NCBI RefSeq assembly: GCF_000234095.1
Contig: NZ_JH376800.1
Coordinates: forward strand, 363,274-427,273
Direction: 5' to 3'
DNA: 64,000 nucleotides
Origin: Centipeda infelix ATCC 43532
GTDB taxonomy: Bacteria; Bacillota; Negativicutes; Selenomonadales; Selenomonadaceae
Each line of letters begins with the position of its first letter. The stretch's first letter is position 1. The notes below the pieces were generated by a model. That model was not told the DNA's origin, searched no databases, and saw only the letters and a list, made by a program, of their open reading frames with translations. Below, piece after piece: positions 1 through 10,022 of the stretch. The position numbers and the translations under genes were made by a program.

Positions 1-90
1 CCGTATATGCCGGAGTGTGTGCTGAAACGTGCGGCGATTCGGGAGACTGTACCGACTCCGTGGAAGTATAACGAAGGGAAATTTGCATGA
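1..90 (+). CDS. C-terminal fragment of an unidentified protein
   Basis: Frame 1 is open from the window edge to the TGA at 88-90, giving 29 residues that end in [11 protein letters not shown]. The stop overlaps the next start as ATGA, the tight coupling seen within operons, so this is probably the upstream gene of the chelatase operon. The fragment is too short for me to assign a family. Confidence 0.55.
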   Translation, partial: PYMPECVLKRAAIRETVPTPWKYNEGKFA

Positions 91-1118
91 AACATAGAAC
101 AGTTTATCCGTTTACTGCCATCGTCGGGCAGGAGGAGATGAAGACGGCGCTTCTCCTCAGTATCATCATGCCATCGCTCGGCGGTGTGCTCATCAAGGGG
201 GAGAAGGGGACGGCGAAATCCACCGCTGTTCGCGCTGCTGCAGCACTCCTGCCGGTTCTGGACGCAGTGCGCGGCTGTGCCTGTCACTGCGATCCTGCGC
301 TTCCCGATCTATGCTGCGATGCCTGTCGCAGCAAGCAGCAGGAGAGCGTATCGCTCCCCACGGAGAAGATCCCTATGCGCGTAGTGGAGCTGCCCGTCAG
401 CGCGACGGAGGACCGCGTCGTCGGGACACTTGACATGGAGGCGGCGATCCAACACGGGCGCAAGGAGTTTGAACCCGGTATCCTTGCGGCGGCGAACCGC
501 AATATCCTCTATGTGGATGAGGTCAATCTGCTTGAGGATCACATTGTCGATATTCTGCTCGACTCTGCGGCCATGGGGGTAAATACGGTCGAGCGCGAGG
601 GCATTTCCTATGCGCACCCTGCGCGATTTGTTCTCATCGGTACAATGAATCCGGAGGAGGGGGACATTCGTCCGCAGCTTCTCGATCGCTTTGCCCTCTC
701 GATGACGGTAACGGGTGAGCACGATGCCGCGTGCCGTGTTGAGGTGATTCGTCGGCGAATTGCCTACGAGCGCGACCCCGATGCCTTTGCGGCGGCGTAT
801 ACAGCGGAGCAGGAACGCCTACGCACGCAGATTGTCGAGGCGCGTGAACGCGTCTCCCGCGTGGAGGTACCGGATGAAATCCTTGACCATGCGGTGCAGA
901 TCTCACTGACACTCGGGGTTGATGGGCATCGCGCGGACATCACACTCATCAAAGCGGGCATTGCACACGCAGCACTTGCAGGGCGCAGTGTGGTTACGCC
1001 GGAGGATCTTCGGCGTGTCAGCCGCCTCGTCCTTGCACATCGTATGCGCCGCCGTCCCTTTGAGGAGGAGGCGGTCGATTGGAGTATGGTGGACGCGATA
1101 CTGGGAGAAGCCTCATGA
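87..1118 (+). CDS. Magnesium/cobalt-chelatase AAA+ subunit, ChlI/BchI type
   Basis: A 343-residue AAA+ ATPase of the ChlI/BchI family, which drives metal insertion into a tetrapyrrole together with a D subunit and a large H/CobN subunit. Walker A is GEKGTAKS (residues 38-45), Walker B is [10 protein letters not shown] (about 140-149), and a sensor-like [19 protein letters not shown] follows. A cysteine-rich insert (C64, C66, C68, C76, C77, C80) lies after the Walker A helix, as in several non-photosynthetic ChlI proteins, and may bind metal. The start overlaps the previous stop (ATGA). The ChlD-like gene follows after 19 bases and CobN three genes on, so the three probably form one chelatase. 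Family is firm; substrate is inferred. Confidence 0.88.
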   Translation: MKHRTVYPFTAIVGQEEMKTALLLSIIMPSLGGVLIKGEKGTAKSTAVRAAAALLPVLDAVRGCACHCDPALPDLCCDACRSKQQESVSLPTEKIPMRVVELPVSATEDRVVGTLDMEAAIQHGRKEFEPGILAAANRNILYVDEVNLLEDHIVDILLDSAAMGVNTVEREGISYAHPARFVLIGTMNPEEGDIRPQLLDRFALSMTVTGEHDAACRVEVIRRRIAYERDPDAFAAAYTAEQERLRTQIVEARERVSRVEVPDEILDHAVQISLTLGVDGHRADITLIKAGIAHAALAGRSVVTPEDLRRVSRLVLAHRMRRRPFEEEAVDWSMVDAILGEAS

Positions 1119-1137
1119 TCGTTTTCGGAGGAAAAAC

Positions 1138-3036
1138 TTGGACACGTCGCATTATCCGCTGACTGCCGTCGTCGGGCAGGAGCAGGCACGCCGCGCACTT
1201 GCGATTGCTCTGGTGAACCCGCGTGCGGGTGCTCTTCTGATCTCCGGTACGCGCGGCACGGCAAAATCCCTTCTTGTCCGTGCAGCTGCACCCTTCACGG
1301 CGACGGGACGCATGGTTGAGCTGCCGCTTGGCGCATCGGAGGACATGGTCTTTGGCACCATCGACATGGAGACGGCTCTGCAAAAAGGAGAACGCCGCCT
1401 GCGGCACGGGCTGCTCCATCGTGCAAGCAATACCGTTCTCTATATGGACGAGGTGAATCTCCTGCGCGAGGATATTTTGCTGGCGGTTCTAAAATGTGCG
1501 GGGGATCAATTCTTTCACCTCGAACGGGACGGGCTTTCGTTCACCGAGGAGGTTTCCTATACGCCTGTCGGTACGATGGATCCCGCCGAGGGAACGCTTC
1601 GTGCCTCACTGCTGGATGCCTTTGGTCTGTTTGTGTCGATGGAGGATGTGAGTGACCCCGCGCAGCGCAGGGAGATTGCTGCGCGGGTGCTCGCATACGA
1701 GCGCGATCCTGCGGGATTTCGTGCGTCATACGAGGCGCAGGAAACAGTGTTCGCTGCGACAATTCGCCGTGCACGTGTGCTGCTGCCGGATGTAGAGGTC
1801 CCGTCTGCCATTTTGCATTTTGCGGCGGCATGTGTCCTGCGTGCGCACTGTGTCGGCAACCATGCAGAGATCTATCTCATTGAGGCGGCGCGTGCGCTTG
1901 CTGCGCTTGCGGGCAGATCGTTCGTTATGCCCGCAGACGTGGAGGAGGCGGCGGCGTTCGTGCTCGTACATCGAATGAGCCGATCGCAGGAGGAGCAGCA
2001 GCCGCTGCCCGAGGACGGGAATGTATCGGAGCAAGGCGAGATTGATATGCCGGATGCACCGCAGGATGAGGGCATAGAGACGCAGCGTCAGGAGCCAACA
2101 AAGGAGAATGGGCAGCAGGACTCTGCGCGGGATGGGGAGGAGGCATCCCCGTCCTCGGAGGAGACAAGGCACGCCGATGCAGATGAGAGCGTTGACGCTC
2201 CACTTGAGAATGTGATGGCGCGGCTCTCGCTGCTGCGTATGACGCTGCGTGTGCAGGGGGGGAAGAGCGGCAAGCGCGACATCATCCGTAGGCATATGGC
2301 GGATGGCCGTTGTATGCGCACGGGATTGCCGCAGACGGGTGTTCGCCCCGATCTCGCACTCTCTGCCACGCTGCGTGCAGCTGCGCCCCATCAGCGTATG
2401 CGTCAAGGGAATCAAGCAGTTGTCATACATCCCGAGGATGTGCGCGTCTGGGTGCGTGCAAAACGCACGGCGGCGAACATTCTCTTTCTCGTTGATGCGA
2501 GCGGTTCGATGGGAGCGCGTGCGCGTATGCGCATGGTGAAAGGGGCGATTCTCGCCCTCCTGCAGGAGGCGTATCAAAAGCGTGACTGTGTGGGGCTTGC
2601 TGCCTTTCGACGCGACCGTGCGGAGACGCTCCTGCCGATGACGCGCAGCGTGGAACTGGCGGAAAAGCTCCTGCGCGACCTGCCGACGGGCGGACGGACG
2701 CCGCTTGCCAAGGGGATCGCCCATGCGCTGCAAATGCTGCGCGCGTTGGAGCGCAGGGGCAGCGGGAAGAATGTTCTCGTTTTGGTCACAGATGGGCGCG
2801 TGAATGCCAAAGAGGGGGACGCCGGGATGCAGCGTGCGCTACGTGCGGCAGAGGAACTGGCGGGGACAGAGACGCTTGCCCTCGTCCTTGATACAGAGCA
2901 CGCCGTTCCGCGCGTCGGTATTGCGCCCGAACTCGCACGCCGCATGGGAGCGCGGTATTACACATTGGATCAGCTCTCGGCAGAGGGCGTGTTGGAGATT
3001 GTCCGCGCATCCCGCAGACTTACAGGAGGTCAATAG
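1138..3036 (+). CDS. Chelatase subunit D (ChlD/BchD type), AAA+ plus VWA
   Basis: A 632-residue ChlD/BchD-type protein. The N-terminal half is AAA+-like, paralogous to the upstream gene, with GTRGTAKS at residues 37-44. An acidic, Gln/Glu-rich linker follows, then a C-terminal von Willebrand A domain with the MIDAS motif DASGSMG (from residue 453). In known chelatases this subunit bridges the I ATPase ring and the large porphyrin-binding subunit. I chose the TTG at 1138 because GGAGG lies about 7 bases upstream and homology begins at once (YPLTAVVGQEQ); the frame stays open further upstream without coding character. A G7 run occurs near 2256-2262. Confidence 0.85.
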   Translation: MDTSHYPLTAVVGQEQARRALAIALVNPRAGALLISGTRGTAKSLLVRAAAPFTATGRMVELPLGASEDMVFGTIDMETALQKGERRLRHGLLHRASNTVLYMDEVNLLREDILLAVLKCAGDQFFHLERDGLSFTEEVSYTPVGTMDPAEGTLRASLLDAFGLFVSMEDVSDPAQRREIAARVLAYERDPAGFRASYEAQETVFAATIRRARVLLPDVEVPSAILHFAAACVLRAHCVGNHAEIYLIEAARALAALAGRSFVMPADVEEAAAFVLVHRMSRSQEEQQPLPEDGNVSEQGEIDMPDAPQDEGIETQRQEPTKENGQQDSARDGEEASPSSEETRHADADESVDAPLENVMARLSLLRMTLRVQGGKSGKRDIIRRHMADGRCMRTGLPQTGVRPDLALSATLRAAAPHQRMRQGNQAVVIHPEDVRVWVRAKRTAANILFLVDASGSMGARARMRMVKGAILALLQEAYQKRDCVGLAAFRRDRAETLLPMTRSVELAEKLLRDLPTGGRTPLAKGIAHALQMLRALERRGSGKNVLVLVTDGRVNAKEGDAGMQRALRAAEELAGTETLALVLDTEHAVPRVGIAPELARRMGARYYTLDQLSAEGVLEIVRASRRLTGGQ

Positions 3037-3040
3037 AATC

Positions 3041-4144
3041 GTGGAACTGGCAAAGTTGACGACGGGGGACACTATCTACCGATATGACAAGAGCCTTGTT
3101 TTGTTTTTTTCGGGTGTGCGCAAGGTGCTCAGCACCTCGCTTTACAACGGGGGGTACCATGAGGATTTTACCGCAGTGTTCAACCGTGATATGACGCAGG
3201 GCGCGGGTATGCCCTGCGAGACGTTCGCGGATACCTATGTGGAGAGTATGCGCATCGTTGCGCAGAAGATCGGTCTGGATCCGAACCGTACAACGGGGAT
3301 GGGAACCGCCGCACAGATGGAGAACGTCTCCATAGAGTCGCGCAGCTATAAGGAACTCACGGTGACCGCCATTGTGACGGGCGGCGTGGAGACGAACGGG
3401 GGACGCGTTGGCGATCCGGCATCGTATTACAAGACAGTACCGAAGAAATGTGGGACGATCAACATTATTCTCGTGATCGATGCCGATCTGCCACCGGGGA
3501 TTCTTGCGCGTGCACTCGTGACCTGTACGGAGGCAAAGACGGCGGCGCTGCAGGAACTCATGGCAGACAGCCGTTACTCTTGCGGGCTTGCTACCGGCTC
3601 TGGCACAGATCAGACGATCGTCGTCGCCAATACGGATTCACCGCTGTACTTCGAGGGCGCGGGAAAGCACTCCAAACTCGGCGAGCTGATTGGTCAGTCG
3701 GTCATGACTGCGGTCAAGGAGGCGCTTGGAAAACAGTCGGGGCTGACCCCTGCGCACCAGCACAATCTGCTGCGTCGTCTGCGCCGTTTCGGCATTACCG
3801 GAGACACGCTCTGGCATGACTATGAGGAGCGGGTGCAGACCGTGCGGCTTATCAAGCCTCGTTTTTTGCAGATCCTTCATGAGTTTGGGGAGCATTCGGG
3901 TGTCTTTGCCCTCGGCGTGAGCTATATACATCTCTACGATGAATTTTTGTGGGGGCTGCTCACGGAGGAAGAAACGCACATGATGGGTGCACATTTTCTC
4001 ATGGAGATGGCGCACCGTGCGGATGTTCCCCTGCCTGCGGAGCGACAGGCGGGAGAGGACTATATGCAGGCTTTGGCGACCTTCCTTGTGGATTCTGTCT
4101 GTGCGAGGGCGGAGAACCTGCCCGAAGAAGGCGGGACGGTATGA
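3041..4144 (+). CDS. cbiZ: Adenosylcobinamide amidohydrolase CbiZ
   Basis: A 367-residue protein of the CbiZ family. CbiZ cleaves the aminopropanol side of the nucleotide loop of pseudo-cobamides or adenosylcobinamide to yield cobyric acid, which allows a scavenged corrinoid to be rebuilt with another lower ligand. Recognised from the central block with GVETNGGRVGDPA, INIILVIDADLPPG and a SGTDQTIV segment. The start is GTG at 3041 with AGGAGG at 3024-3029. The stop overlaps the CobN-type start (ATGA). Its place inside the chelatase operon is the strongest internal hint that the chelatase substrate is a corrinoid or related ring. The C-terminal ~120 residues extend beyond the core and were not assigned. 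Confidence 0.82.
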   Translation: MELAKLTTGDTIYRYDKSLVLFFSGVRKVLSTSLYNGGYHEDFTAVFNRDMTQGAGMPCETFADTYVESMRIVAQKIGLDPNRTTGMGTAAQMENVSIESRSYKELTVTAIVTGGVETNGGRVGDPASYYKTVPKKCGTINIILVIDADLPPGILARALVTCTEAKTAALQELMADSRYSCGLATGSGTDQTIVVANTDSPLYFEGAGKHSKLGELIGQSVMTAVKEALGKQSGLTPAHQHNLLRRLRRFGITGDTLWHDYEERVQTVRLIKPRFLQILHEFGEHSGVFALGVSYIHLYDEFLWGLLTEEETHMMGAHFLMEMAHRADVPLPAERQAGEDYMQALATFLVDSVCARAENLPEEGGTV

Positions 4145-7100
4145 GGATTGCAGTCTATACCAATATTCTGCGCGTTACCGCTCTTACACGTCGTTGTGCC
4201 GCATTGATGGAAGAACCCGAGGTATGCGTGTGCGCCGCAGACGGCATGGACGACTGGAGGTCAATGCGTGCGGCGGCGGATCTCCATCTCTTTCTCTGGA
4301 TGGGGACGGGACTGGACAATGTTTTTTTGCAGAAGGCATCGCGTGACTTGCAGAGGAATCGGATTCCCCATCTGATCGTCGTGGACAATGCCGATCATGA
4401 CAAGGTAACGTACAGTTTCTCGGAGGAGCAGATTCAGCGGGCATGGGCATATTTTCGCTATGACGGCGAGGAGAATATGCGCAATCTCTTTCTCTGGCTT
4501 GGCAGAGAGTTCGGGGGGCTTTCCTACATCGCAGCACCGCCCGTGCCGCTTGCGTGGAACGGTGTCTATCATCCGAGATGGCAGGGAAATCCTGAGGATA
4601 TTGCGGGCTATCTCGCTGCTCATTACAAAGAGGGCCGTCCGACGGTCGGCGTAATTTTCTATCGCGCGGAGTGGATTACGGGCGATTTCACCTATCATAC
4701 GGCGCTCATACATGCGATTGAACGGGAGGGGATGAACGCCATCGCCGTGTTCTCCAACTCCTACCGTGACGAACGCGTAGCGTCGCCGACGCTGATGGAT
4801 GCGATTCGGAAATATTTTTGCAGGGACGGACAGCCCTTTGTCGATGTCATCATCAGTACGATGAAGTTCTCCATCAAGGCGGGCGGCACGCGCATCGAGG
4901 ATCTCTATGCGCTCGGTGTGCCTGTTCTGGAGGCATATACGGTGCTTGCGCCAAAGGAGGAGTGGGAGCAGTCGCCGGCAGGGCTTGACCCGATGGAGGT
5001 CTCGATGAGCGTCGCCATGCCGGAGTTTGACGGTGTGATCCACGCCGTTCCGATCGCGGCAAAGGTGCGCGATGAGCGCGGCGAAGTCAGCTATGCGGCA
5101 CTGGATGAGCGCATGGAGCGCATTGCCCGAAAGGCGCGGAAATGGGCGGCGCTGCGCCGGAAGCCGAACGCAAAGAAGAAAGTCGCGATCGTGTTCCACA
5201 ACTACCCGCCGACGAACGCGAACATCGGCAGTGCGGCGGGACTGGACTCGCCCGAGAGCGTGCTCCGCTTGCTGAGGGCAATGCGTGCGGCGGGCTATGT
5301 CGTGGATGAGATTCCCGAGAGCAGCAAGGCATTTATGAAGTTGCTGACGGATCATGTGACGAATGATCGACGGTTCATGAGTGCGGAGCAGGCAGCGGCG
5401 GCAGACGGACAGCTGACGGCAGAGCAGTACGGTGCCTTTTTCACGGAGCTGCCCGAGCAGGTGCGCACGCAGCTCGCGCTAGACTGGGGCGATGCGCCCG
5501 GCGACGTGTTCAATTACGACGGGAAACTGCTCATCCCGGGGACGCTCAACGGGAATTTGTTCATCACAGTGCAGCCGCCGCGCGGCTTCGGCGAGGATCC
5601 CGGCAAGCTCCTGCACGCGCCGGATGCTGCGCCCACGCACCACTACATCGGCTACTATCATTGGCTACGCGATGTATGGAAGGTGGATGCGGTCATCCAC
5701 GTCGGGACGCACGGCTCGCTCGAATGGCTGCCGGGAAAGGGAACGGCACTATCGAGCACCTGCTATCCGGATGTATCCCTCGGCGATCTGCCGGACATCT
5801 ATCCCTACTGGATCACGATTGTCGGGGAGGGGATTCAGGCAAAGCGGCGCGGTGCGGCGTGCCTCATCAGTCATCTCTCGCCGCCGATGGAGCTGGCGGG
5901 GGCGTTTGAGGAGATCGAGGAGCTGGAACAGGCTCTTGATGAATACGTCCATTTTCGCGCAGCGCAGCCGGAGAATATCGAGGCAGCGCAGACGCTTGTC
6001 CGCGAGAAGGCTGCCGCCTGTCATTTTGAGGGGGAAATCGACGAAGGCGATTCTTTTGACGACTATGCCGATGCCCTGCACAACTATGTGACCGACATCA
6101 AGAATATGCAGATCCGCACGGGGCTGCATATCCTCGGGTGTGCGCCCGAGGGCGAGGAGCTGATCGATTTCCTGTGTGCGCTCATGCGCATGGAGCACGG
6201 CGGGGAGCAATCCCTCGTCCGTCTGATTGCGGCGCAGTTCGGCTATGACTATGAGGAGCTGCTCACGCACAGCGAGCGCATGACGGCGGACGGCATGACC
6301 TACGGGCGAAAACTGGATGCGGTCGAGGCGGAGATGCGTGCGCTCATCTCCTTCCTTGCCGAACATGGCTACGCACCGGAGGTCGTCGAGCAGGCAATGG
6401 GATTGTCTGTGATTGCCGCCGCCGCAGAGGAGGAGCGCACAGCATTTCTTCATGCCCTGCACGAGATTGTGGAGGATATGGTGCCGCGTCTGCGCCGTAC
6501 GGAAGGGGAGATTACGGAGACGCTGCGTGCTCTTACGGGGCGTTACATCGAGCCGAGTCCTGCGGGTGCGCCGACGACGAACGGCGTTGACGTACTGCCG
6601 ACGGGACGCAATTTCTACGGTCTTGATCCGCGCTGTATGCCGACGCCCGCCGCGTGGGAATATGGAAAACAACTGGGGGACGCGCTCATCGAGCAGTATA
6701 TCAGCGATGAGGGGCGCTATCCCGAGGCAGTCGGCATCGTCTTCTGGGCGGGATCGAATATGCGTAGTCACGGGCAGTGCATTGCCGAGCTTTTCTATCT
6801 CATGGGCGTGCGTCCTGTGTGGCGGCGTCCGTCGCAGCGCGTCTCGGGACTTGCGATTATCCCGATTGCAGAATTGCAGCGTCCGCGCATCGATGTGACG
6901 GCACGCATCAGCGGACTATTCCGCGATGCTGTTCCGAATGCCGTGCATTGGGTGGACGAGGCGGTGCGCATGGTGCGCGACCTCGACGAGAGCAATGCGG
7001 AGAACTATGTGCGAAAGCATGTCCTCTCTGATACCGCGTGGCTTGAGGAACAGGGCGAGACGCGGGAGAGCGCATGGGAACGCGCCTCCGTGCGCATCTT

Positions 7101-7824
7101 TGGCGATCCGCCGGGGGCGTATGGCGCAGGTGTTGGCGACCTGCTTGAGACGAAGGAGTGGGAGACACTGGATGATCTTGCCGCTGTTTATACGCGGTTC
7201 TCTGGGACGGCATACGGCGGCGACGGATACGCACGCGGCTATGATCCCGAGGTCTTTCAGCGGCGCATGGCGGGGCTGGATGTCACGGTCAAGAACGAGG
7301 ATACGCGCGAGACGCACATGTTCAGCTCGGACGACTACAACGCCTACCACGGCGGCATGATTGCGACCGTGCGGGCACTGACAGGCAAGGCACCGCGCTC
7401 CTATACGGGCGATTCGAGCGATCGGCAGCGCATTTCTGTGCGCAGCGTGGCGGAGGAGGCGGCGCGTCTCTTTCGCGGGGAAGCGATGAATCCGAAGTTC
7501 ATCGAGGGCATGAAAAAGCATGACTACAAGGGCGCCTCCGATCTCGCCAATTATTTGGCGCACAGCTATCAGTGGGACGCGACGAGCGCCGTGATGAAGG
7601 ACTGGATGTACGAGGGCTACGCACGCAAATACGTGCTTGACGCAGGGATGCAGGAATGGATGCAGGAGGTCAACCCGTGGGCGCTTCATCGCATGGCAGA
7701 GACACTGCTTGAGGCGCAGCAGCGCGGGCTGTGGAACGCATCGAAGGAGACCCTTGCGGAGTTGCGCAGTCTCTACCTCTCCATTGAGGGCGATCTTGAA
7801 GAACGTGCGGAGGGTGTAGTGTGA
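4141..7824 (+). CDS. CobN/BchH-type large chelatase subunit
   Basis: A 1227-residue member of the CobN/BchH/ChlH family, the ring- and metal-binding subunit of ATP-dependent cobalt or magnesium chelatases. The family motif GTHGSLEWLPGKG starts at residue 522, followed by LGDLPDIYPYWI. The middle carries GVDVLPTGRNFYGLDP, and the C-terminal part has FSSDDYNAYHGGM. Length matches CobN (about 1200). The start ATG at 4141 overlaps the CbiZ stop. Aerobic B12 synthesis uses CobN with CobS/CobT; here the partners are ChlI- and ChlD-type instead, in what looks like an anaerobe, so classical aerobic cobalt insertion is unlikely. The actual metal and ring, and even the direction (insertion or removal), are not shown by sequence. 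Confidence 0.85.
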   Translation: MRIAVYTNILRVTALTRRCAALMEEPEVCVCAADGMDDWRSMRAAADLHLFLWMGTGLDNVFLQKASRDLQRNRIPHLIVVDNADHDKVTYSFSEEQIQRAWAYFRYDGEENMRNLFLWLGREFGGLSYIAAPPVPLAWNGVYHPRWQGNPEDIAGYLAAHYKEGRPTVGVIFYRAEWITGDFTYHTALIHAIEREGMNAIAVFSNSYRDERVASPTLMDAIRKYFCRDGQPFVDVIISTMKFSIKAGGTRIEDLYALGVPVLEAYTVLAPKEEWEQSPAGLDPMEVSMSVAMPEFDGVIHAVPIAAKVRDERGEVSYAALDERMERIARKARKWAALRRKPNAKKKVAIVFHNYPPTNANIGSAAGLDSPESVLRLLRAMRAAGYVVDEIPESSKAFMKLLTDHVTNDRRFMSAEQAAAADGQLTAEQYGAFFTELPEQVRTQLALDWGDAPGDVFNYDGKLLIPGTLNGNLFITVQPPRGFGEDPGKLLHAPDAAPTHHYIGYYHWLRDVWKVDAVIHVGTHGSLEWLPGKGTALSSTCYPDVSLGDLPDIYPYWITIVGEGIQAKRRGAACLISHLSPPMELAGAFEEIEELEQALDEYVHFRAAQPENIEAAQTLVREKAAACHFEGEIDEGDSFDDYADALHNYVTDIKNMQIRTGLHILGCAPEGEELIDFLCALMRMEHGGEQSLVRLIAAQFGYDYEELLTHSERMTADGMTYGRKLDAVEAEMRALISFLAEHGYAPEVVEQAMGLSVIAAAAEEERTAFLHALHEIVEDMVPRLRRTEGEITETLRALTGRYIEPSPAGAPTTNGVDVLPTGRNFYGLDPRCMPTPAAWEYGKQLGDALIEQYISDEGRYPEAVGIVFWAGSNMRSHGQCIAELFYLMGVRPVWRRPSQRVSGLAIIPIAELQRPRIDVTARISGLFRDAVPNAVHWVDEAVRMVRDLDESNAENYVRKHVLSDTAWLEEQGETRESAWERASVRIFGDPPGAYGAGVGDLLETKEWETLDDLAAVYTRFSGTAYGGDGYARGYDPEVFQRRMAGLDVTVKNEDTRETHMFSSDDYNAYHGGMIATVRALTGKAPRSYTGDSSDRQRISVRSVAEEAARLFRGEAMNPKFIEGMKKHDYKGASDLANYLAHSYQWDATSAVMKDWMYEGYARKYVLDAGMQEWMQEVNPWALHRMAETLLEAQQRGLWNASKETLAELRSLYLSIEGDLEERAEGVV

Positions 7825-7832
7825 ACAGATTC

Positions 7833-7891
7833 AAGAAACGGCGCGGAGCCTTTTCGACGGCGGCTTCAAGCAGTTGTGCCGCGCGTTTCTT
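7833..7891 (+). other. Intercistronic hairpin between CobN-type and NifH-like genes
   Basis: The arms at 7833-7846 (AAGAAACGGCGCGG) and 7879-7891 (CCGCGCGTTTCTT) pair almost perfectly, with one bulged G. No T-run follows, so it is not a standard terminator. It may set the mRNA ratio between the chelatase and the nitrogenase-like parts by processing or stabilisation; this role is inference. Confidence 0.5.
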
Positions 7892-7915
7892 ACTGCCGTG
7901 AAATGAGGAGAGCTT

Positions 7916-8728
7916 ATGAAAAAAATTGCGTTCTACGGCAAGGGCGGTATCGGCAAGTCCACGACTGCCGCGAATGTCTCCGCCGCATTCGCACAGATGG
8001 GGCGGCGCGTCTGTCAGATCGGCTGCGATCCGAAGAATGATTCGACTCGCCTCCTGCTCGGGCGTATTGCCCCGTCTACCATTCTCGATCTCGAACGGGA
8101 GAAGAAGGGCGCTGCACTCACGCTCGCCGACCTCGTGCACGAAGGGGCTGGCGGCATTCGCTGCATCGAGGCGGGCGGCCCCGATCCGGGGGTCGGATGT
8201 GCGGGGCGCGGGATCATCGTCGCACTCGAACGTCTGAAGGCGCTCCATGCCTTTGACGATCTGGATGTCGTACTCTACGATGTCCTCGGCGATGTGGTCT
8301 GCGGCGGCTTTGCCGTTCCGATACGCGAGGGGTATGCCGAGGAAGTCTATATCGTGTCCTCGGGCGAACTCATGTCGCTCTATGCGGCAAACAATATTGC
8401 AAAGGGCGTGTGCCGTTTTGCCGCACGCGGCGCAGTGAAGCTCGGCGGCATCATCGGCAACGGGCGGGACGTGTTGAACGAGCGCGAACTCCTCACGGCG
8501 TTTGCCGCACGTCTCGGCACACAGCTCATCACCTATATCCCGCGCGCGCGTGCCGTGCACGAGGCAGAGATTCATCGGCAGACACTCATCGCCTACGCGC
8601 CGGAGTCGGAACAGGCACAGCACTACGTAGGGCTTGCGCGTGCAATTGATGCGAATGAAATGCTGACAGTACCGACTCCGATGAACTTCGAGGAACTGGA
8701 AGCACTGGTGGAGCGCTATGGGGATTGA
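7916..8728 (+). CDS. NifH-like ATP-dependent reductase (nitrogenase-like iron protein)
   Basis: A 270-residue NifH/BchL/CfbC-superfamily protein that should pass electrons to the NifD/K-like partner at the cost of ATP. The P-loop GKGGIGKST covers residues 8-16. Both cysteines that hold the inter-subunit 4Fe-4S cluster are present: C95 in PGVGCAGRG and C129 in [16 protein letters not shown]. The C-terminus ([17 protein letters not shown]) resembles true NifH. RBS GAGGAG precedes the ATG. The stop overlaps the next start. The neighbours are a chelatase and CbiZ, with no nifB, nifE or nifN, so nitrogen fixation is not supported; a tetrapyrrole or corrinoid reductase is more likely. Confidence 0.85.
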   Translation: MKKIAFYGKGGIGKSTTAANVSAAFAQMGRRVCQIGCDPKNDSTRLLLGRIAPSTILDLEREKKGAALTLADLVHEGAGGIRCIEAGGPDPGVGCAGRGIIVALERLKALHAFDDLDVVLYDVLGDVVCGGFAVPIREGYAEEVYIVSSGELMSLYAANNIAKGVCRFAARGAVKLGGIIGNGRDVLNERELLTAFAARLGTQLITYIPRARAVHEAEIHRQTLIAYAPESEQAQHYVGLARAIDANEMLTVPTPMNFEELEALVERYGD

Positions 8729-10022
8729 GGTCAAGCGCGTCGGCGTGCGCCGAACGAACTGCAGCTGCAGCATGCCCGGTGTCTGGCGTGCGCTTTCGTT
8801 CGTGCGCGGTGCGCTCGTCATCTTTCACAGTCCGCGCCCATGTGCGCATATTGCGCACGGGATGGATGTGAGCAGCTTCCATAAGCTGACGGCGGTGGAT
8901 GCATCGGTGCGTCTCTCGCCCGTGCCACTTCTGACGAGCGGTCTGGGTGAGAGTGAGGCGGTCTTTGGCGGGGAGGAGCGGCTGCGGGAGTGCGTGCGCT
9001 TTGCCGCAGAGAAGTATCATCCGCAGGCAGTCTTTATCGCAAACTCCTGTGTCAGCGGCGTGATCGGCGATGATACAAAGGCGGTTGCGGCAGAGATGGA
9101 GGAGGAACTCGGGCTGCCTGTCATGGCAGTCTCCGCGCACGGCTTTCTCGACGGCGAATACTATGCGGGGTATCTCGATGCTGCGCGTGCGCTTGTAGAC
9201 CGCTTTATGCAGCCCGCCGCACGAAAAGAGGGGACGGTGGTTCTCCTTGGCGACTGCGGGGGCATGCACGGAGAATATGCGAAGGAACTGCGGCGGCTGC
9301 TCTCCCTGCTCGATCTGCGCGTGACGGGACAGTTCCCGTCCTACCTCGCGCTCGATGAATTGCAGGCAGTACCGGAGGCGGAGCTCATCATCCTGCTCGG
9401 ACGCTGGATGAACGACGAAAAACAGGCGCAGCTTGCAGAACTTGCAGCGTGTATAGAGGAACGCTTCGGCACACCATATCTTGCCGATATATATCCCGTC
9501 GGAGCAGAGGAGACGACCCATTGGATGCGGCGTGTCGGTCAGCTCTGTCGCCGTGAGGAGGCGGCAGAACGTGCTATTGCTGCGGAGGAGGAAAACTTTG
9601 CCGCTGCCGTGGAAAAGGCACGCAGCGACCTTGCGACGCGCAGATGCGCACTTGCCATCGGTCGTGATCTTGCATGGTTCCGACCGGAGATTGTCCTGCG
9701 TCTGCTGGAGAAGGTCGGCATCACGTTGTCCGGTGTCGTTTTGCTCGACTGCTTTATGCCCGAGCGGCGTGACGTGATGGAGGAGGAACTGCGCCGCCGG
9801 ACAGATGTCCCCATCCATTATGAGGGAGGGGCTGCGGCAGAGGAATTACTGCACAGTGTGGATTTTGTTCTTACAACGCATGAGCTTGTCGATACGAAGC
9901 TGCGCCAGCTCTTTCTTGCACTGCTGCCGTCGGTCGGCTGGTCGATGGAGTGCCGTCTGCTGGGCGATATGCGGCGGATTTTGCATCGGCATGAGAGTAG
10001 GGGAGGGCTGATCTATGGGTGA
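8718..10022 (+). CDS. NifD-like nitrogenase component 1 homologue
   Basis: A 434-residue protein of the nitrogenase component 1 superfamily (NifD/NifK/BchN/BchB). C15 or C17, C42 ([11 protein letters not shown]) and C111 ([12 protein letters not shown]) sit where NifD places its three P-cluster ligands, so a bridging Fe-S cluster is likely. I see no clear equivalent of the FeMo-cofactor ligands (a Cys near residue 275 and a C-terminal His in NifD), matching reductases that bind a substrate ring instead. The ATG at 8718 overlaps the NifH-like stop at 8726-8728, and the protein's own stop overlaps the NifK-like start, implying coupled translation. Substrate unknown. Confidence 0.78.
   Translation: MGIEVKRVGVRRTNCSCSMPGVWRALSFVRGALVIFHSPRPCAHIAHGMDVSSFHKLTAVDASVRLSPVPLLTSGLGESEAVFGGEERLRECVRFAAEKYHPQAVFIANSCVSGVIGDDTKAVAAEMEEELGLPVMAVSAHGFLDGEYYAGYLDAARALVDRFMQPAARKEGTVVLLGDCGGMHGEYAKELRRLLSLLDLRVTGQFPSYLALDELQAVPEAELIILLGRWMNDEKQAQLAELAACIEERFGTPYLADIYPVGAEETTHWMRRVGQLCRREEAAERAIAAEEENFAAAVEKARSDLATRRCALAIGRDLAWFRPEIVLRLLEKVGITLSGVVLLDCFMPERRDVMEEELRRRTDVPIHYEGGAAAEELLHSVDFVLTTHELVDTKLRQLFLALLPSVGWSMECRLLGDMRRILHRHESRGGLIYG

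Noticed and set aside
919-1137. N-terminal extension of the ChlD-type protein
   Set aside because: The upstream part overlaps the ChlI gene and has no ChlD-like sequence; an RBS-supported TTG lies at 1138.
4141-7824. Classical aerobic cobaltochelatase for de novo B12 synthesis
   Set aside because: CobS/CobT are absent, no other cob genes are present, and the organism appears anaerobic with CbiZ-type salvage.
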